Notes: a model not told the origin generated them from the letters alone. Counted from the first letter of the stretch, positions 16,576 through 25,822 are shown. The stretch is 64,000 bases of DNA from Winogradskyella eckloniae (GCF_013249045.1 NZ_JABRWP010000004.1:366222-430221); one strand, 5' to 3'. Numbers and translations are program-made.

Positions 16576-17406
16576 ATGAAACTAAACATATTAATACTAA
16601 TTTTAATAATGACAACTTATTTGTCTCATGGTCAAACTATACCCAAAAAAATTAGTGAAACAGACTTCTCTATTGGGAAATCCATTAAAATTGAATCAAC
16701 AATATTAAAAGAAACAAGGGATATTAATATTTATTTGCCTTTAAATTATTCGGCAGATAGCTTAAAGACTTATCCAGTCATTTATTTACTAGATGGATCT
16801 AAAGATGAAGATTTTATTCATATTGCTGGCATTGTTCAATTTGGTTCGTTTTCTTGGATTAATATGGTTCCCGAATCCATTGTTGTTGGCATTGGAAATG
16901 TAGATCGAAAAAGAGATTTTACATACCCTTCCAAAAATGAACTCGACCAAAAAGAGTTTCCAACTTCAGGACAATCAGAAAAATTTATTCGCTTTTTAGA
17001 AAACGAACTACAATTATTTATAGAATCTAATTACCGAACAAATTCAATGAAAACTATAATTGGACAATCCTTGGGCGGACTATTGGTAACTGAAATATTA
17101 TATAAAAAACCTGAACTTTTCGATAATTACATTATTGTAAGCCCAAGTCTATGGTGGGACGACGAAAAACTATTAGACCAACAACCTGTTTCATTTGATT
17201 CCGATAAATCAATTTATATAGCTGGCGGAAAAGAGGGAGACATAATGGAACGTACTGCCAAAGAACTTTATAACCAACTAAATAAAAACAGAACAGCAAA
17301 TACCCAATTGTTTTATGAATTTTTAGAAAATAAAACACATGGAGACGCACTACACAATGCGGTTTACAATGCTTTCGAAAAAATATTTAAATCGAAAAAA
17401 GAATAA
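16576..17406 (+). CDS. Secreted alpha/beta hydrolase (esterase D/enterochelin-esterase type)
   Basis: This 276-residue protein has a signal peptide (residues 1-19, cleavage near SHGQ) and the putative-esterase fold (PF00756-like). The nucleophile elbow is GQSLGG with S165. The acid is probably in the segment around residues 215-225 and the histidine in THGDALHNA near residue 256. Relatives hydrolyse ferric enterochelin, acyl esters or S-formylglutathione; the natural substrate here is unknown. It lies in the first accessory island, preceded by a palindromic element and followed after 28 bp by another gene on the same strand. Confidence 0.85.
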   Translation: MKLNILILILIMTTYLSHGQTIPKKISETDFSIGKSIKIESTILKETRDINIYLPLNYSADSLKTYPVIYLLDGSKDEDFIHIAGIVQFGSFSWINMVPESIVVGIGNVDRKRDFTYPSKNELDQKEFPTSGQSEKFIRFLENELQLFIESNYRTNSMKTIIGQSLGGLLVTEILYKKPELFDNYIIVSPSLWWDDEKLLDQQPVSFDSDKSIYIAGGKEGDIMERTAKELYNQLNKNRTANTQLFYEFLENKTHGDALHNAVYNAFEKIFKSKKE

Positions 17407-17434
17407 TATCTGACACAAAAACGTTAACTAACTT

Positions 17435-17995
17435 TTGAAAAAAGCTCTAAACATAGCATTCATTATTCTCGGAATCGCAAGTTTAATATTTATAGGCATA
17501 ATGATATTCATAGGAACTGCTATGGGCTACAATGCAGAGAATTATGACTTTTCTAAACCACAAATGTCTAAAACGGATACCATAACTACCAAAAGAATGC
17601 TTTTCGTTTTTCATACAGAAATAGCGAAACCAATTATGGTATATGAATTGTTTATTACGGATAATGACTCTATCACTAAATATTCTTATAGAAACTTAGA
17701 AAATGAGGGGAAACATATGGAATTCTCCTATCACAAAGTCTCTAAACAATTAACTTTTGCATTTGATAAATTCATTCTCTCTGATAACGTGAATTATCAG
17801 AATAAAGAAATTCACAAATCAAATTTTGGGATTTATATCTTAAAAGATCCTTATGACGACGCAACAGGACCACTGTTGTTTAATCCTGAATACGGCGTTT
17901 TAGGCATAGGAAACAGCTATGGTCCTGAATTTGTTTATTTACCAAATTCTAATCTTGAATTAACGAAAGACGTCATTAATGAATTGTATAAATAG
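17435..17995 (+). CDS. Membrane-anchored protein, unknown function
   Basis: This 186-residue protein starts with TTG; no in-frame ATG lies before the hydrophobic segment at residues 7-31 (IAFIILGIASLIFIGIMIF). The remaining 150 residues should be extracytoplasmic and look beta-rich (MVYELFITDNDSITKYSY, HKVSKQLTFAFDKF). I recognise no domain. It follows the esterase gene by 28 bp and precedes another unknown gene by 45 bp on the same strand, so the three may be co-transcribed. Confidence 0.55.
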   Translation: MKKALNIAFIILGIASLIFIGIMIFIGTAMGYNAENYDFSKPQMSKTDTITTKRMLFVFHTEIAKPIMVYELFITDNDSITKYSYRNLENEGKHMEFSYHKVSKQLTFAFDKFILSDNVNYQNKEIHKSNFGIYILKDPYDDATGPLLFNPEYGVLGIGNSYGPEFVYLPNSNLELTKDVINELYK

Positions 17996-18040
17996 ATATT
18001 TAAACCTATCTTAACTACAAAAAGAGCTTCGACCTACAAT

Positions 18041-18571
18041 ATGCATCCAAAAACAGAATTAAAGCGCCTTAGTGAAAAATATAACGGTAAATTCACATTT
18101 GAAGATAGTAGCGTTGCTGGCGAAAATATGTCCAATGATTTCTATTCTATCTATAACTTAACTTTAAATCATAACAATTTAAACCTGCATATTGTATATA
18201 ATTATGGGCTTTCGGATACTGCGGAATTTAAAGTTGAGATGTCTAATCATAAAAATATTCCTGAATTTGAAATTAAAACCATAAGCCACCTCAGTAAGCT
18301 TCTTTTATTTAAGAATCGAAATTGGTTTGTAAAATCATCTGATGTACTATTTAAATCACATATTTCAAACTTAATCACTTCATTAAACTTAGATGATCTT
18401 ATTAAAAATTCAGCCTTTGAACTTAACACCATAGGAAAGCGTAGCCATAATACTTACACCATCCACACTGTATTTTCTTTAAAATTCTATAAACATACAG
18501 AAAGTGCTGCATCCATTATTAAATTCCATTTAGAAGTCATGGATGTAATATTAAAGTATAGTACACATTAA
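18041..18571 (+). CDS. Hypothetical protein
   Basis: This 176-residue soluble protein has no signal peptide or membrane segment. It is a mix of beta stretches (FYSIYNLTLNHNNLNLHIVY) and a helical middle, ending in a hydrophobic strand/helix region. No known domain is apparent. It lies on the plus strand in the first accessory island and is followed by a palindromic element. Confidence 0.5.
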   Translation: MHPKTELKRLSEKYNGKFTFEDSSVAGENMSNDFYSIYNLTLNHNNLNLHIVYNYGLSDTAEFKVEMSNHKNIPEFEIKTISHLSKLLLFKNRNWFVKSSDVLFKSHISNLITSLNLDDLIKNSAFELNTIGKRSHNTYTIHTVFSLKFYKHTESAASIIKFHLEVMDVILKYSTH

Positions 18572-18573
18572 GT

Positions 18574-18692
18574 TTGTATTTTTTTAATGCGTATTCACGC
18601 TCAAAGTTTAGACCTATTTTCTATTCGGCTTTTATTTCTTAAATTAGATGTTTTAACCACGTAACTTACTATAATCAAATTTGTTACAAACC
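18574..18692. repeat. Palindromic cassette-border element 3 (degenerate)
   Basis: The right half, TTTTAACCACGTAACTTACT followed by a TTTGTTACAAACC end, aligns with the right halves of the elements at 15718-15830 and 16452-16558. GTTTGTA at the left end can pair with the TTACAAAC near the right end. It lies between the hypothetical gene ending at 18571 and the DUF6090 gene starting at 18714. Confidence 0.45.
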
Positions 18693-18713
18693 AAAAACAT
18701 CAAACCCTAGCCA

Positions 18714-19421
18714 ATGATTAAGTTCTTTAGAAAAATTAGACAAAAACTATTGACCGAAAATAAATTCAGTAAATATTTACTGTATGCCATTGGAGAAATA
18801 GTCCTTGTAATCATTGGTATTCTTATAGCTTTAGGAATTAACGAAAATGTAAAAGCTAACCATGATTTAGAATTACGCAATGCTTACATCACACAGCTAG
18901 ACGACGAAGCCAATCGTAACATTGACCGATTAATTGAAATTAATGATTTCACAACCGAAATACTGAAAGACGTCGATACCGTAATCATGATTTTATATAC
19001 CAAAGATTACGACAACCCAAAATTGCCAACAAAACTAGATAGGTTAATGCAATCTAATTACTTAAATCCAACAACGGTAACTTATGACAACTTGAAATTC
19101 TCTGGTGACCTAAAACTGTTTACCGATTTAAACTTGCGGAACTCTATATCTGAACCTTACGAAACCTTTAATAACATAAAAGTTGTAGAAGATTTAGATT
19201 ATACTGGGTTCTTAGATTTTTATGAAGATTTTTTAATTTCAAATGTCAGTTTTTGGGATATGAACATGAACGCAAAAAGTTATGCTCAAGAAATCCATTT
19301 TCAGAATTATGTTTTGGCAAGAAGAGTATCTTTAAATCTAAATAAAGATGCATATAAGCATTCAATTGATTCCTTTAACAAATTGAAGACCATTTTTGCA
19401 GAATTAAAAAGTGATAATTAG
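18714..19421 (+). CDS. DUF6090 family membrane protein
   Basis: This 235-residue protein begins with the signature block MIKFFRKIRQKLLTENKFS followed by a membrane helix (YLLYAIGEIVLVIIGILIALGIN, about residues 22-44). This layout is characteristic of DUF6090, a family abundant in Flavobacteriaceae and often present in many paralogues. The rest is a helical extracytoplasmic domain with a TYDNLKFSGDLKLF motif near residue 120. Function is unknown. It is a single-gene unit in the accessory island. Confidence 0.85.
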   Translation: MIKFFRKIRQKLLTENKFSKYLLYAIGEIVLVIIGILIALGINENVKANHDLELRNAYITQLDDEANRNIDRLIEINDFTTEILKDVDTVIMILYTKDYDNPKLPTKLDRLMQSNYLNPTTVTYDNLKFSGDLKLFTDLNLRNSISEPYETFNNIKVVEDLDYTGFLDFYEDFLISNVSFWDMNMNAKSYAQEIHFQNYVLARRVSLNLNKDAYKHSIDSFNKLKTIFAELKSDN

Positions 19422-19480
19422 AAAATTACGACAACGCACTCATAATCATTAACATTTACGTTTTCAAATTGATGATTTAT
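19422..19480. repeat. Half palindromic border after DUF6090 gene (decayed)
   Basis: Right after the stop codon, AAAATTACGACAACGCACTC then ATAATCATTAAC resembles the gene-3' border of the palindromic elements (AAACTACTGGCAACA then ATAATTAATTGC). No convincing opposite arm remains upstream of the PPIase gene, so this may be a decayed element. Confidence 0.3.
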
Positions 19481-19542
19481 CAACTTCAAAACCCAATAAC
19501 CACATTTCTGAAGGTCTAAAATATAGTGGAAATGTAGAATAA
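19453..19542 (+). pseudogene. Short open remnant resembling a DUF6090 segment
   Basis: In one frame, 29 codons end in LKYSGNVE and a stop. This resembles the NLKFSGDLK segment of the neighbouring DUF6090 protein. It has no start codon and sits in the gap before the PPIase gene, so it may be a fragment of a lost paralogue. The match is short and could be chance. Confidence 0.2.
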
Positions 19543-19672
19543 TTAATTAAAAATTCAATTCAGACCATAATTGTTAAAACATCTGTTAACATCCTTTCCA
19601 TCCATACGTTTAAGATAACTTAAAATTTAGTTGTTTTGCACTAACCTCAAACAAACTAAACGTCAATAAAAA

Positions 19673-20305
19673 ATGAAACAAATTTTAATTCTACTCTTAT
19701 TACTTCCAATATTTAGTTTTTCTCAAGCAACTTTAGAGCAGAAATTAGATTCTATCTCTACCACAGAAGATGCTGACACCTTTTTAAAAGAACATAAACC
19801 AAAACAAGGTAAACTCTTTACTTTTAACAAAACAAAACACAAAACGAGATTAGCAAACGATCTTTTTAAATTATCAAAAGGTGCTAAAAAAGTAACACGT
19901 ACAGAATTTAAAAAAACCTATTACAAGGTCATTGAGAAGTCTAATGTAGAATATACTAAATTCAGTATCATCGTCTTTGATGCGTATAAAACTACAGACG
20001 AGGACGCTAAAGCAAAACGCGAAAAAGTAATTAGTCAATACAATCAAGGTTATAAGTTTAAAGACCTTGCTAAACATTACTCTACAGGTCCAACCGCAAA
20101 AATGGGAGGCGATACAGGTTGGATAAAACTTGGAGATATGTCTACCGCTTTTGATGAGGTTGCATTTAAAGAAGCGCACAATCTCAATGCTATTTTTCTT
20201 GTAGATGATCTTGAAAACAAAAAATACTATTTGGTTGTAAAAACCGAATTAGCAACACCTATTGAAGAAATTACAGTTTTAAAATTTTCAGAAGATATTG
20301 ATTAA
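19673..20305 (+). CDS. Parvulin-type peptidylprolyl isomerase, exported
   Basis: This 210-residue protein has a signal peptide (MKQILILLLLLPIFSFSQ, residues 1-18) and a C-terminal parvulin domain. The segment DAKAKREKVISQYNQGYKFK with DLAKHYSTGPTAKMGGDTGWIKLGDMSTAFDEVAF (residues 115-165) has the typical PPIC/SurA layout. It should help fold periplasmic or outer-membrane proteins. The TAATG overlap with rsmE couples it to the following genes. Confidence 0.85.
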   Translation: MKQILILLLLLPIFSFSQATLEQKLDSISTTEDADTFLKEHKPKQGKLFTFNKTKHKTRLANDLFKLSKGAKKVTRTEFKKTYYKVIEKSNVEYTKFSIIVFDAYKTTDEDAKAKREKVISQYNQGYKFKDLAKHYSTGPTAKMGGDTGWIKLGDMSTAFDEVAFKEAHNLNAIFLVDDLENKKYYLVVKTELATPIEEITVLKFSEDID

Positions 20306-21012
20306 TGCAATTATTTTACAATCCAAATATTACTGAAAACGATACTAGCTTTAAATTTGATAAGGAAGAAAGTAGACACATTGCCAAAGTATTACGTAAA
20401 AAAACTGGTGATGCATTACACATAACCAATGGTAAAGGTTGGCTTTTTACAGCAGAAATCATAGTTGCCGAACAAAAAAACTGTAGTGTTAACATAACAG
20501 CAAGAGAATTTAAACCACAGAAAACCTTTAAATTACATTTAGCCGTTGCACCAACAAAAATGAATGACCGTTATGAATGGTTTTTAGAAAAAGCAACCGA
20601 AATAGGTATAGATAGCATCACACCTATTCTTTGTGATCATAGTGAACGAAAGGTTGTAAAAACTGAGCGTTTTGAGAAAATAATACAGTCGGCTATGAAA
20701 CAATCACTACAATGTTATTTGCCACAACTCAATGCACCTGTAAGTTTCAAAACGCTAATAGAACAGAATTTTAATGGCCAGAAATTTATTGCACATTGCG
20801 AAGAAACTGATAAAAAATCTTTGAAATCTTTATTAGAACCTAATGGCGAATATATACTACTTATTGGTCCAGAAGGCGACTTTAGTCTTAAAGAAATTGA
20901 AATGGCTTTGCAACACAATTTTATTCCTGTAACTTTGGGTAAAACACGATTAAGAACAGAAACAGCAGCCATTGCAGCTTGTCATTCTGTTGCTTTTTTA
21001 AATGAAGACTAA
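20305..21012 (+). CDS. rsmE: 16S rRNA (uracil(1498)-N(3))-methyltransferase
   Basis: This 235-residue SPOUT-family methyltransferase methylates N3 of U1498 in 16S rRNA. It has an N-terminal PUA-like domain (residues 1-70) and a knotted C-terminal domain with LLIGPEGDFSLKEIEMA (about residues 189-205) and LGKTRLRTETAA (about 212-223), the S-adenosylmethionine-binding knot. Length is normal. Its start shares one base with the stop of the PPIase gene and its stop shares one base with the DUF4159 start, so all three are translationally coupled. Confidence 0.96.
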   Translation: MQLFYNPNITENDTSFKFDKEESRHIAKVLRKKTGDALHITNGKGWLFTAEIIVAEQKNCSVNITAREFKPQKTFKLHLAVAPTKMNDRYEWFLEKATEIGIDSITPILCDHSERKVVKTERFEKIIQSAMKQSLQCYLPQLNAPVSFKTLIEQNFNGQKFIAHCEETDKKSLKSLLEPNGEYILLIGPEGDFSLKEIEMALQHNFIPVTLGKTRLRTETAAIAACHSVAFLNED

Positions 21013-21668
21013 TGACAATGACGCAAGTAAAGTATATCATTACCGTATTTCTAACATTATGCGCTACGCTCCTATTTTCTCAAGATGTAGCCATTTTAAA
21101 ATACAAAGGTGGTGGCGATTGGTATAGTAACCCAACAGCATTACCAAATTTGGTAAAATATTGTAACGCTAACATAGATACAGCAATAAACGAAAATGTA
21201 CAAACTGTAGAAGCAGGTAGTATTGATATCTTTCAATTCCCTTTTTTGCATATGACAGGACATGGAAATGTATTTTTTAGTGATGACGATGCCGAAAATT
21301 TAAGAAATTATTTAATCTCTGGTGGCTTTTTACATATTGATGATAATTATGGTATGGAACCTTATATCACCAAAGAGTTAAAAAAAGTATTTCCGAATAC
21401 AGAATTGGTAGAAATCCCAAAAGATCATAAAATTTTTAATTCGGCTTACAAGTTTCCAAACGGTTTACCAAAAATCCATGAACATGATGGTAAAGCACCA
21501 CAAGCCTTAGGAATTTTTCATGAAAATAGATTAGTCTTAATTTTCACTTTTGAAAGTGATTTAGGTGATGGTTGGGAAGATCAAGAAGTCCATAATGATC
21601 CTGAAGATGTTAGAGAAAAAGCCTTGAAAATGGGAGCAAATATTATTAAATATGCTTTTGAAAATTAA
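21012..21668 (+). CDS. DUF4159 domain protein, exported
   Basis: This 218-residue protein has an N-terminal signal peptide (residues 1-24, ending LLFSQ) and then a DUF4159 domain: ILKYKGGGDWYSNPTALPNL, the GHGNVFFSDDDAENLRNYL segment, GGFLHIDDNYGMEPYITKEL and a C-terminal GDGWEDQEVHNDP. The fold is related to glutamine-amidotransferase-like proteins, but no enzymatic role is established. The coupling with rsmE is common in Flavobacteria. Confidence 0.85.
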   Translation: MTMTQVKYIITVFLTLCATLLFSQDVAILKYKGGGDWYSNPTALPNLVKYCNANIDTAINENVQTVEAGSIDIFQFPFLHMTGHGNVFFSDDDAENLRNYLISGGFLHIDDNYGMEPYITKELKKVFPNTELVEIPKDHKIFNSAYKFPNGLPKIHEHDGKAPQALGIFHENRLVLIFTFESDLGDGWEDQEVHNDPEDVREKALKMGANIIKYAFEN

Positions 21669-21705
21669 TCACGTACAATAACAATTCGCAAAATAATTTA
21701 GCATT

Positions 21706-22038
21706 ATGAAACTCAGTTACCGTTGTGAATCTTGTAAAAAAGATAACTTTATTACAACCAAAGCATCAGATAGACACGGTTTATTAATGGAAATGGGAAC
21801 AAATGAATTTAATGAACGTTGTAAACATTGTGGTCATTTTACAAAAAAACACATTAATAGGTTATACGCAGATGACAATTATACTCTTGTAATTGTTGGC
21901 TTTATTATTTCTGTTATCGTAACCTTTTTTCTTTGGGATTTAGGTTGGGTATCTACTTTAACAGGCACAATTCCTCTATTTTTTTGGATAGAAATGAAAA
22001 AGAAATCTAGTGCATTTAATAAAACCATGGTAAAGTAA
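21706..22038 (+). CDS. Zinc-ribbon membrane protein, unknown function
   Basis: This 110-residue protein has two CxxC knuckles, CESC near residue 7 and CKHC near residue 39, which together make a zinc ribbon. One or two membrane helices follow (about residues 61-95, VIVGFIISVIVTFFLWDLGW). Function is unknown. It is 37 bp after the DUF4159 gene and 26 bp before the methyltransferase, on the same strand. Confidence 0.65.
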   Translation: MKLSYRCESCKKDNFITTKASDRHGLLMEMGTNEFNERCKHCGHFTKKHINRLYADDNYTLVIVGFIISVIVTFFLWDLGWVSTLTGTIPLFFWIEMKKKSSAFNKTMVK

Positions 22039-22064
22039 AAGGGTTAGAAAACATCTTAAATTAA

Positions 22065-22568
22065 ATGCAATTAACGCACTACAATTCTAATTTTAAAAAA
22101 CAAAACCATGCCATCAAAGTGGTATGCGACAATGTTACTAATGCACCTAATATTGGCAGTTTATTTAGAGTTGCAGATGCATTTGGCATTGAAGAACTCA
22201 TTTTTTGCGGTTCCGAAATGCAATTGGGTAAACGTATTACTAGAACATCGCGTTCTACAGAAAAGTATGTAAAATACAGTCATGATACATCTATAGAAGA
22301 CCAAGTAATGCGTTTAATCGCAGACAATTATTTCATTATAGCATTAGAGATTACAGAAAAAAGCCAAGCCTTATCAGCGTTTAAGTTAGAAACCAAACAA
22401 CCTATTGCACTAATTATAGGCGATGAAAATTTTGGTGTGTCCGAAACACTATTGGCACTTGCAGATGCAGTTATTCACATCAATATGTACGGAAACAATA
22501 GTAGTATGAATGTAGTGCAAGCCACTAGTATTGCACTTTACGAAATCACAAAACAACTTAATTCCTAA
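22065..22568 (+). CDS. TrmH/SpoU family RNA methyltransferase
   Basis: This 167-residue SPOUT enzyme shows the three SpoU motifs: NAPNIGSLFRVADAFG (residues 27-42), ALIIGDENFGVSE (near 112-124) and INMYGNNSSMNVVQATSIALYEI (near 138-160). It lacks the N-terminal substrate-binding domain of RlmB, so it is likely to act as a tRNA ribose 2'-O-methyltransferase, though the target nucleotide is not clear. It lies in a run of RNA-modification genes. Confidence 0.9.
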   Translation: MQLTHYNSNFKKQNHAIKVVCDNVTNAPNIGSLFRVADAFGIEELIFCGSEMQLGKRITRTSRSTEKYVKYSHDTSIEDQVMRLIADNYFIIALEITEKSQALSAFKLETKQPIALIIGDENFGVSETLLALADAVIHINMYGNNSSMNVVQATSIALYEITKQLNS

Positions 22569-22616
22569 ATTTGGCTTGCTGAATTTATTTCAGCATCTTT
22601 GAGTAAATTAAAAGAA

Positions 22617-23705
22617 ATGGAATCAAAAACTATTGCCAATGGCATTTTAAGAGCGTTAGGAATTATTCTTGCCATTGCATTAATTTTACTCTTTCTTTTT
22701 AAAATTCAATCCGTACTAATTTATATCGCTGTAGCTGCAGTAATCTCTTTAATAGGACGACCAATAATTTTATTTCTAAGACGTAAATTAAAGTTTAAAA
22801 ATACGCCAGCCGTTATTGTAACAATGCTATTATTACTTGGACTTTTATTTGGTTTAGTAGGTCTTTTTATTCCCTTAATCGTAGAACAAGGTCACAACTT
22901 GTCACTATTAAACATCAATCAATTACAAGTAAATATAGAAGATCTATACGATCAAATAATTACCTATTTTGAAATTAAAAATATTGATGTAGAGCAATCT
23001 ATCGAAGATTCTAATCTGCTCTCTAAATTAGATTTTACCATCATTCCAAATTTCTTAAACACTTTTATCAGCGGATTAGGAAGTTTTAGTATCGGACTAT
23101 TTTCTGTTTTATTTATTTCGTTTTTCTTTTTAAAAGACAGTAAATTATTTGAAGACGGTATAATGATTTTTGTTCCTAATGGAAATGAAGAACGATCCAA
23201 ACGGTCAATACATAAAATAAAGGATTTGTTATCGCGTTATTTTGTGGGCCTTATATTTCAAATCTTAATATTATTTGTTTTCTATACCATCCTCCTACTC
23301 ATCTTTGGTATAGACAATGCTATTGTTATTGCATTTTTATGCGCACTTTTAAACTTAGTGCCTTACGTTGGTCCTTTAGTTAGCGGTTTTTTAATGTTAT
23401 TACTTAGTATGTCTAGTAATTTAGGTGAAAGTTTTAGTGAAGTTATTTTACCAAAAACAACCTATGTAATGATTGGTTTTATAATTGCGCAACTTATAGA
23501 TAACTTTTTTAGTCAACCATATATATTTTCAAAAAGTGTAAAATCTCATCCATTAGAAATTTTCCTAGTGATCCTTATTGCAGGAATTGTTTTTGGTATT
23601 GTAGGTATGATCGTAGCTATACCTACATACACTGCTATTAAAGTGATTTTAAAAGAATTCTTATCTGACTACAACATCGTTAAAAAACTGACAAAAGGCA
23701 TTTAA
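22617..23705 (+). CDS. AI-2E family transporter
   Basis: This 362-residue protein (from the ATG at 22617; a TTG at 22599 would add six residues) has about eight membrane helices. It has the family layout: helices 1-3 up to residue 85, a soluble segment at 85-140, then a five-helix C-terminal block including NLVPYVGPLVSGFLMLLLS and FFSQPYIFSKSVKSHPLEIF. PF01594 proteins include AI-2 exporters and Na+/H+ antiporters. The substrate here is not predictable. It precedes the methyltransferase gene by 6 bp. Confidence 0.88.
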   Translation: MESKTIANGILRALGIILAIALILLFLFKIQSVLIYIAVAAVISLIGRPIILFLRRKLKFKNTPAVIVTMLLLLGLLFGLVGLFIPLIVEQGHNLSLLNINQLQVNIEDLYDQIITYFEIKNIDVEQSIEDSNLLSKLDFTIIPNFLNTFISGLGSFSIGLFSVLFISFFFLKDSKLFEDGIMIFVPNGNEERSKRSIHKIKDLLSRYFVGLIFQILILFVFYTILLLIFGIDNAIVIAFLCALLNLVPYVGPLVSGFLMLLLSMSSNLGESFSEVILPKTTYVMIGFIIAQLIDNFFSQPYIFSKSVKSHPLEIFLVILIAGIVFGIVGMIVAIPTYTAIKVILKEFLSDYNIVKKLTKGI

Positions 23706-23711
23706 AATATT

Positions 23712-24890
23712 TTGAAAAGTGAAATATTAAAAGAAGAAATTCAAGATTATATTACGTCTAATTTACAGTCTGATATGTCTAAGTTAGTCTTAAAAGGAAT
23801 GCCTTTTAAAACCGTTGAATCTAATGTCGTTTTTGAACAAATTGAATCAAAAAAACGTTGTCAAAAGAAATTGCCAACATGGTTTAATACACAAAACATT
23901 TATTATCCAAATAAATTAAATATTGAACAAACATCTTCAGAAACTACAGCCATATATAAGGCAAATTTAGTTTCAGGAAAACAGTTAATTGATCTTACAG
24001 GTGGCTTCGGTGTAGACAGTTATTACTTTTCTAAGGCTGTAACAAACGTAATACATTGTGAAATTAATGAATCACTTTCTGCTATTGCGTGTCATAATTT
24101 TAAAGCCTTAAAGGTTTCAAACATTACCTGCTATAATGAAGATGGCACGTCAGTTTTAAAAAAATGCAATGAAAAATTCGACTGGATTTATGTAGATCCT
24201 TCAAGACGAGATAAAATTAAAAAGAAAGTATTTTTATTAGCAGATTGTGAGCCAAATATTAAAGATTTTCAAGACTTCTATTTTACTTTTTCAAACAATT
24301 TACTGATAAAGACTTCGCCGTTATTAGACCTAACAGCAACGTTACGAGATATACAATACGTTAAAGAAATTCATATTGTAGCCGTTAAAAACGACGTAAA
24401 AGAGCTTCTATGGGTTATAGAAAACAAGTATAGTGGTCACGTAAAGGTAATGACCACAAATATAAAGGATACCAATTCAGAGGATTTTAATTTTGTTTTT
24501 GCTCAAGAACCACTAGCGCTCCCAACATACAGTGAACCAGGTTCATTTTTATACGAACCTAATGCCGCAATTCTAAAGTCTGGAGGATTTAATTCTATTA
24601 GCACGACATTAAACGTTAATAAATTACATCAAAACTCGCACTTATACACATCTGATGTTTTATTAGAGTTTCCTGGTAGACGCTTCAAAGTTGAACAAAT
24701 TAGTCCTTTTAATAAAAAACTATTCAAGCAACAGCATATTACTAAAGCCAACATTACCACCAGAAATTTCCCAATTTCCGTATCAGACATCCGAAAAAAA
24801 TTTAAAATCAAAGATGGCGGAACGCTCTATTTGTTTTTCACAACAGACTTCCAAAACAAAAAAATAATAATTACGTGTACTAAAGTATAG
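23712..24890 (+). CDS. Class I SAM-dependent methyltransferase with THUMP-like C-terminus
   Basis: This 392-residue protein starts with TTG six bases after the transporter stop. The SAM site is LIDLTGGFGVDSYYFS (near residue 93), the acidic strand end is VIHCEINESL, and the catalytic-type motif is DWIYVDPSRRDK (near 158-169). The C-terminal part has the THUMP-like fold (residues 300-392, with LEFPGRRFKVEQI). Relatives in Bacteroidetes are presumed RNA methyltransferases. Its last 11 bases overlap the 3' end of the convergent lipoprotein gene. Confidence 0.85.
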   Translation: MKSEILKEEIQDYITSNLQSDMSKLVLKGMPFKTVESNVVFEQIESKKRCQKKLPTWFNTQNIYYPNKLNIEQTSSETTAIYKANLVSGKQLIDLTGGFGVDSYYFSKAVTNVIHCEINESLSAIACHNFKALKVSNITCYNEDGTSVLKKCNEKFDWIYVDPSRRDKIKKKVFLLADCEPNIKDFQDFYFTFSNNLLIKTSPLLDLTATLRDIQYVKEIHIVAVKNDVKELLWVIENKYSGHVKVMTTNIKDTNSEDFNFVFAQEPLALPTYSEPGSFLYEPNAAILKSGGFNSISTTLNVNKLHQNSHLYTSDVLLEFPGRRFKVEQISPFNKKLFKQQHITKANITTRNFPISVSDIRKKFKIKDGGTLYLFFTTDFQNKKIIITCTKV

Positions 24891-25287
24891 TTGGTGTATA
24901 AGAAACTATTTCATTGTTAATATCCACTTCAATTTCATAAGCCATACAATTATCCATCTGAATAAGTACTTTATCATCAGACACATTTAAGTTAGACCCT
25001 TTTAAAGAGAACATTACTTCGGCTTCAGAAAAAGTGGCCCAAGATGTTGTAGAATTCGGTGGAATATTTAAAATACTAACTACTGTAGTACCATCAGAAA
25101 GAAATACTTCTAAATTAAAATCAACCGTTCCATTATTAACAACCCTAGTTTTAGGATCTGCATCAATACAAGGTGGATTTAATGTGGTAGATTCACTTTC
25201 AACAACTAATTCATCTGAAGTTTCAGTACAAGAACTAGACAATAAGAATAGGCTAAAAATAACCGATAATTTTAGTAGGTTTTTCAT
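24880..25287 (-). CDS. Small lipoprotein, unknown function
   Basis: From the ATG at 25287 this is a 135-residue protein with a lipoprotein signal peptide (MKNLLKLSVIFSLFLLSSSC, lipobox Cys at residue 20). The upstream in-frame start at 25344 is less likely because it adds 19 charged residues before the signal. The mature part looks like a small immunoglobulin-like beta fold (NGTVDFNLEVFLSDGTTVV, a CxxD pattern at the N-terminus). It is convergent with the methyltransferase gene. Confidence 0.7.
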   Translation of the reverse strand: MKNLLKLSVIFSLFLLSSSCTETSDELVVESESTTLNPPCIDADPKTRVVNNGTVDFNLEVFLSDGTTVVSILNIPPNSTTSWATFSEAEVMFSLKGSNLNVSDDKVLIQMDNCMAYEIEVDINNEIVSYTPTIL

Positions 25288-25664
25288 TTTAAATTTATTT
25301 TTAAAATAGGCTATACACCTATTTCTTTTAATTTGGGACAACAAACATATAAAACGAATTAGATATCATCGACAAAAAGTTTCATTTTTTCGATGAAATA
25401 CATCTTTTTAGGCATAATTTGATTAAAAATGCAGAAAATATAGCTGAATTTCATAGTTCTCAATCTCAGAATCAGCGTTTAACCTCATTAAATAATGACA
25501 AGTTGATCGACAAAATGCATAAATCAATTAATAATACCATTAGAATTTAAAAAAAGAAGTAAAAATTTTAGCCAGAAAAATCTGTCTACACATCTAATAA
25601 TTACACAATTACGTATGGTTAAAAATTTGAACTCATTTTTTTTATTAAAAACTCTAAAAAAATG
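25288..25664. other. Non-coding stretch before the tRNA cluster
   Basis: No coding frame or RNA gene is apparent here. The stretch is very AT-rich and includes an isolated frame with several stops. It ends at the tRNA promoter. Confidence 0.4.
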
Positions 25665-25695
25665 TTGTTTTCTTTAATTTGAAAAGCTACATTTG
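25665..25695 (+). promoter_or_regulatory. Promoter of the tRNA cluster
   Basis: TTG at 25665-25667 is followed after 20 bases by TACATTTG at 25688-25695. This matches the Bacteroidetes sigma-A consensus (TTG, 19-21 bases, TAnnTTTG). The first tRNA begins 38 bp downstream. Confidence 0.65.
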
Positions 25696-25733
25696 CATCC
25701 GCATTTTAAACAAAATGACGTTCATTATGTACT

Positions 25734-25822
25734 GGAGAGGTGCCTGAGTGGCCGAAAGGAGCGGTTTGCTAAATCGTCGTAGGTGGAAACACTTACCCAG
25801 GGTTCGAATCCCTGTCTCTCCG
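25734..25822 (+). tRNA. tRNA-Ser(GCT)
   Basis: 89 nt with a GGAGAGG/TCTCTCC acceptor, a long variable arm (GTAGGTGGAAACACTTAC region) typical of serine tRNAs, and the anticodon loop TTGCTAA with anticodon GCT. The T-arm has GGTTCGAATCC and the discriminator is G. No encoded CCA is seen. It reads AGC/AGT codons and is first in a three-tRNA transcript. Confidence 0.97.
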
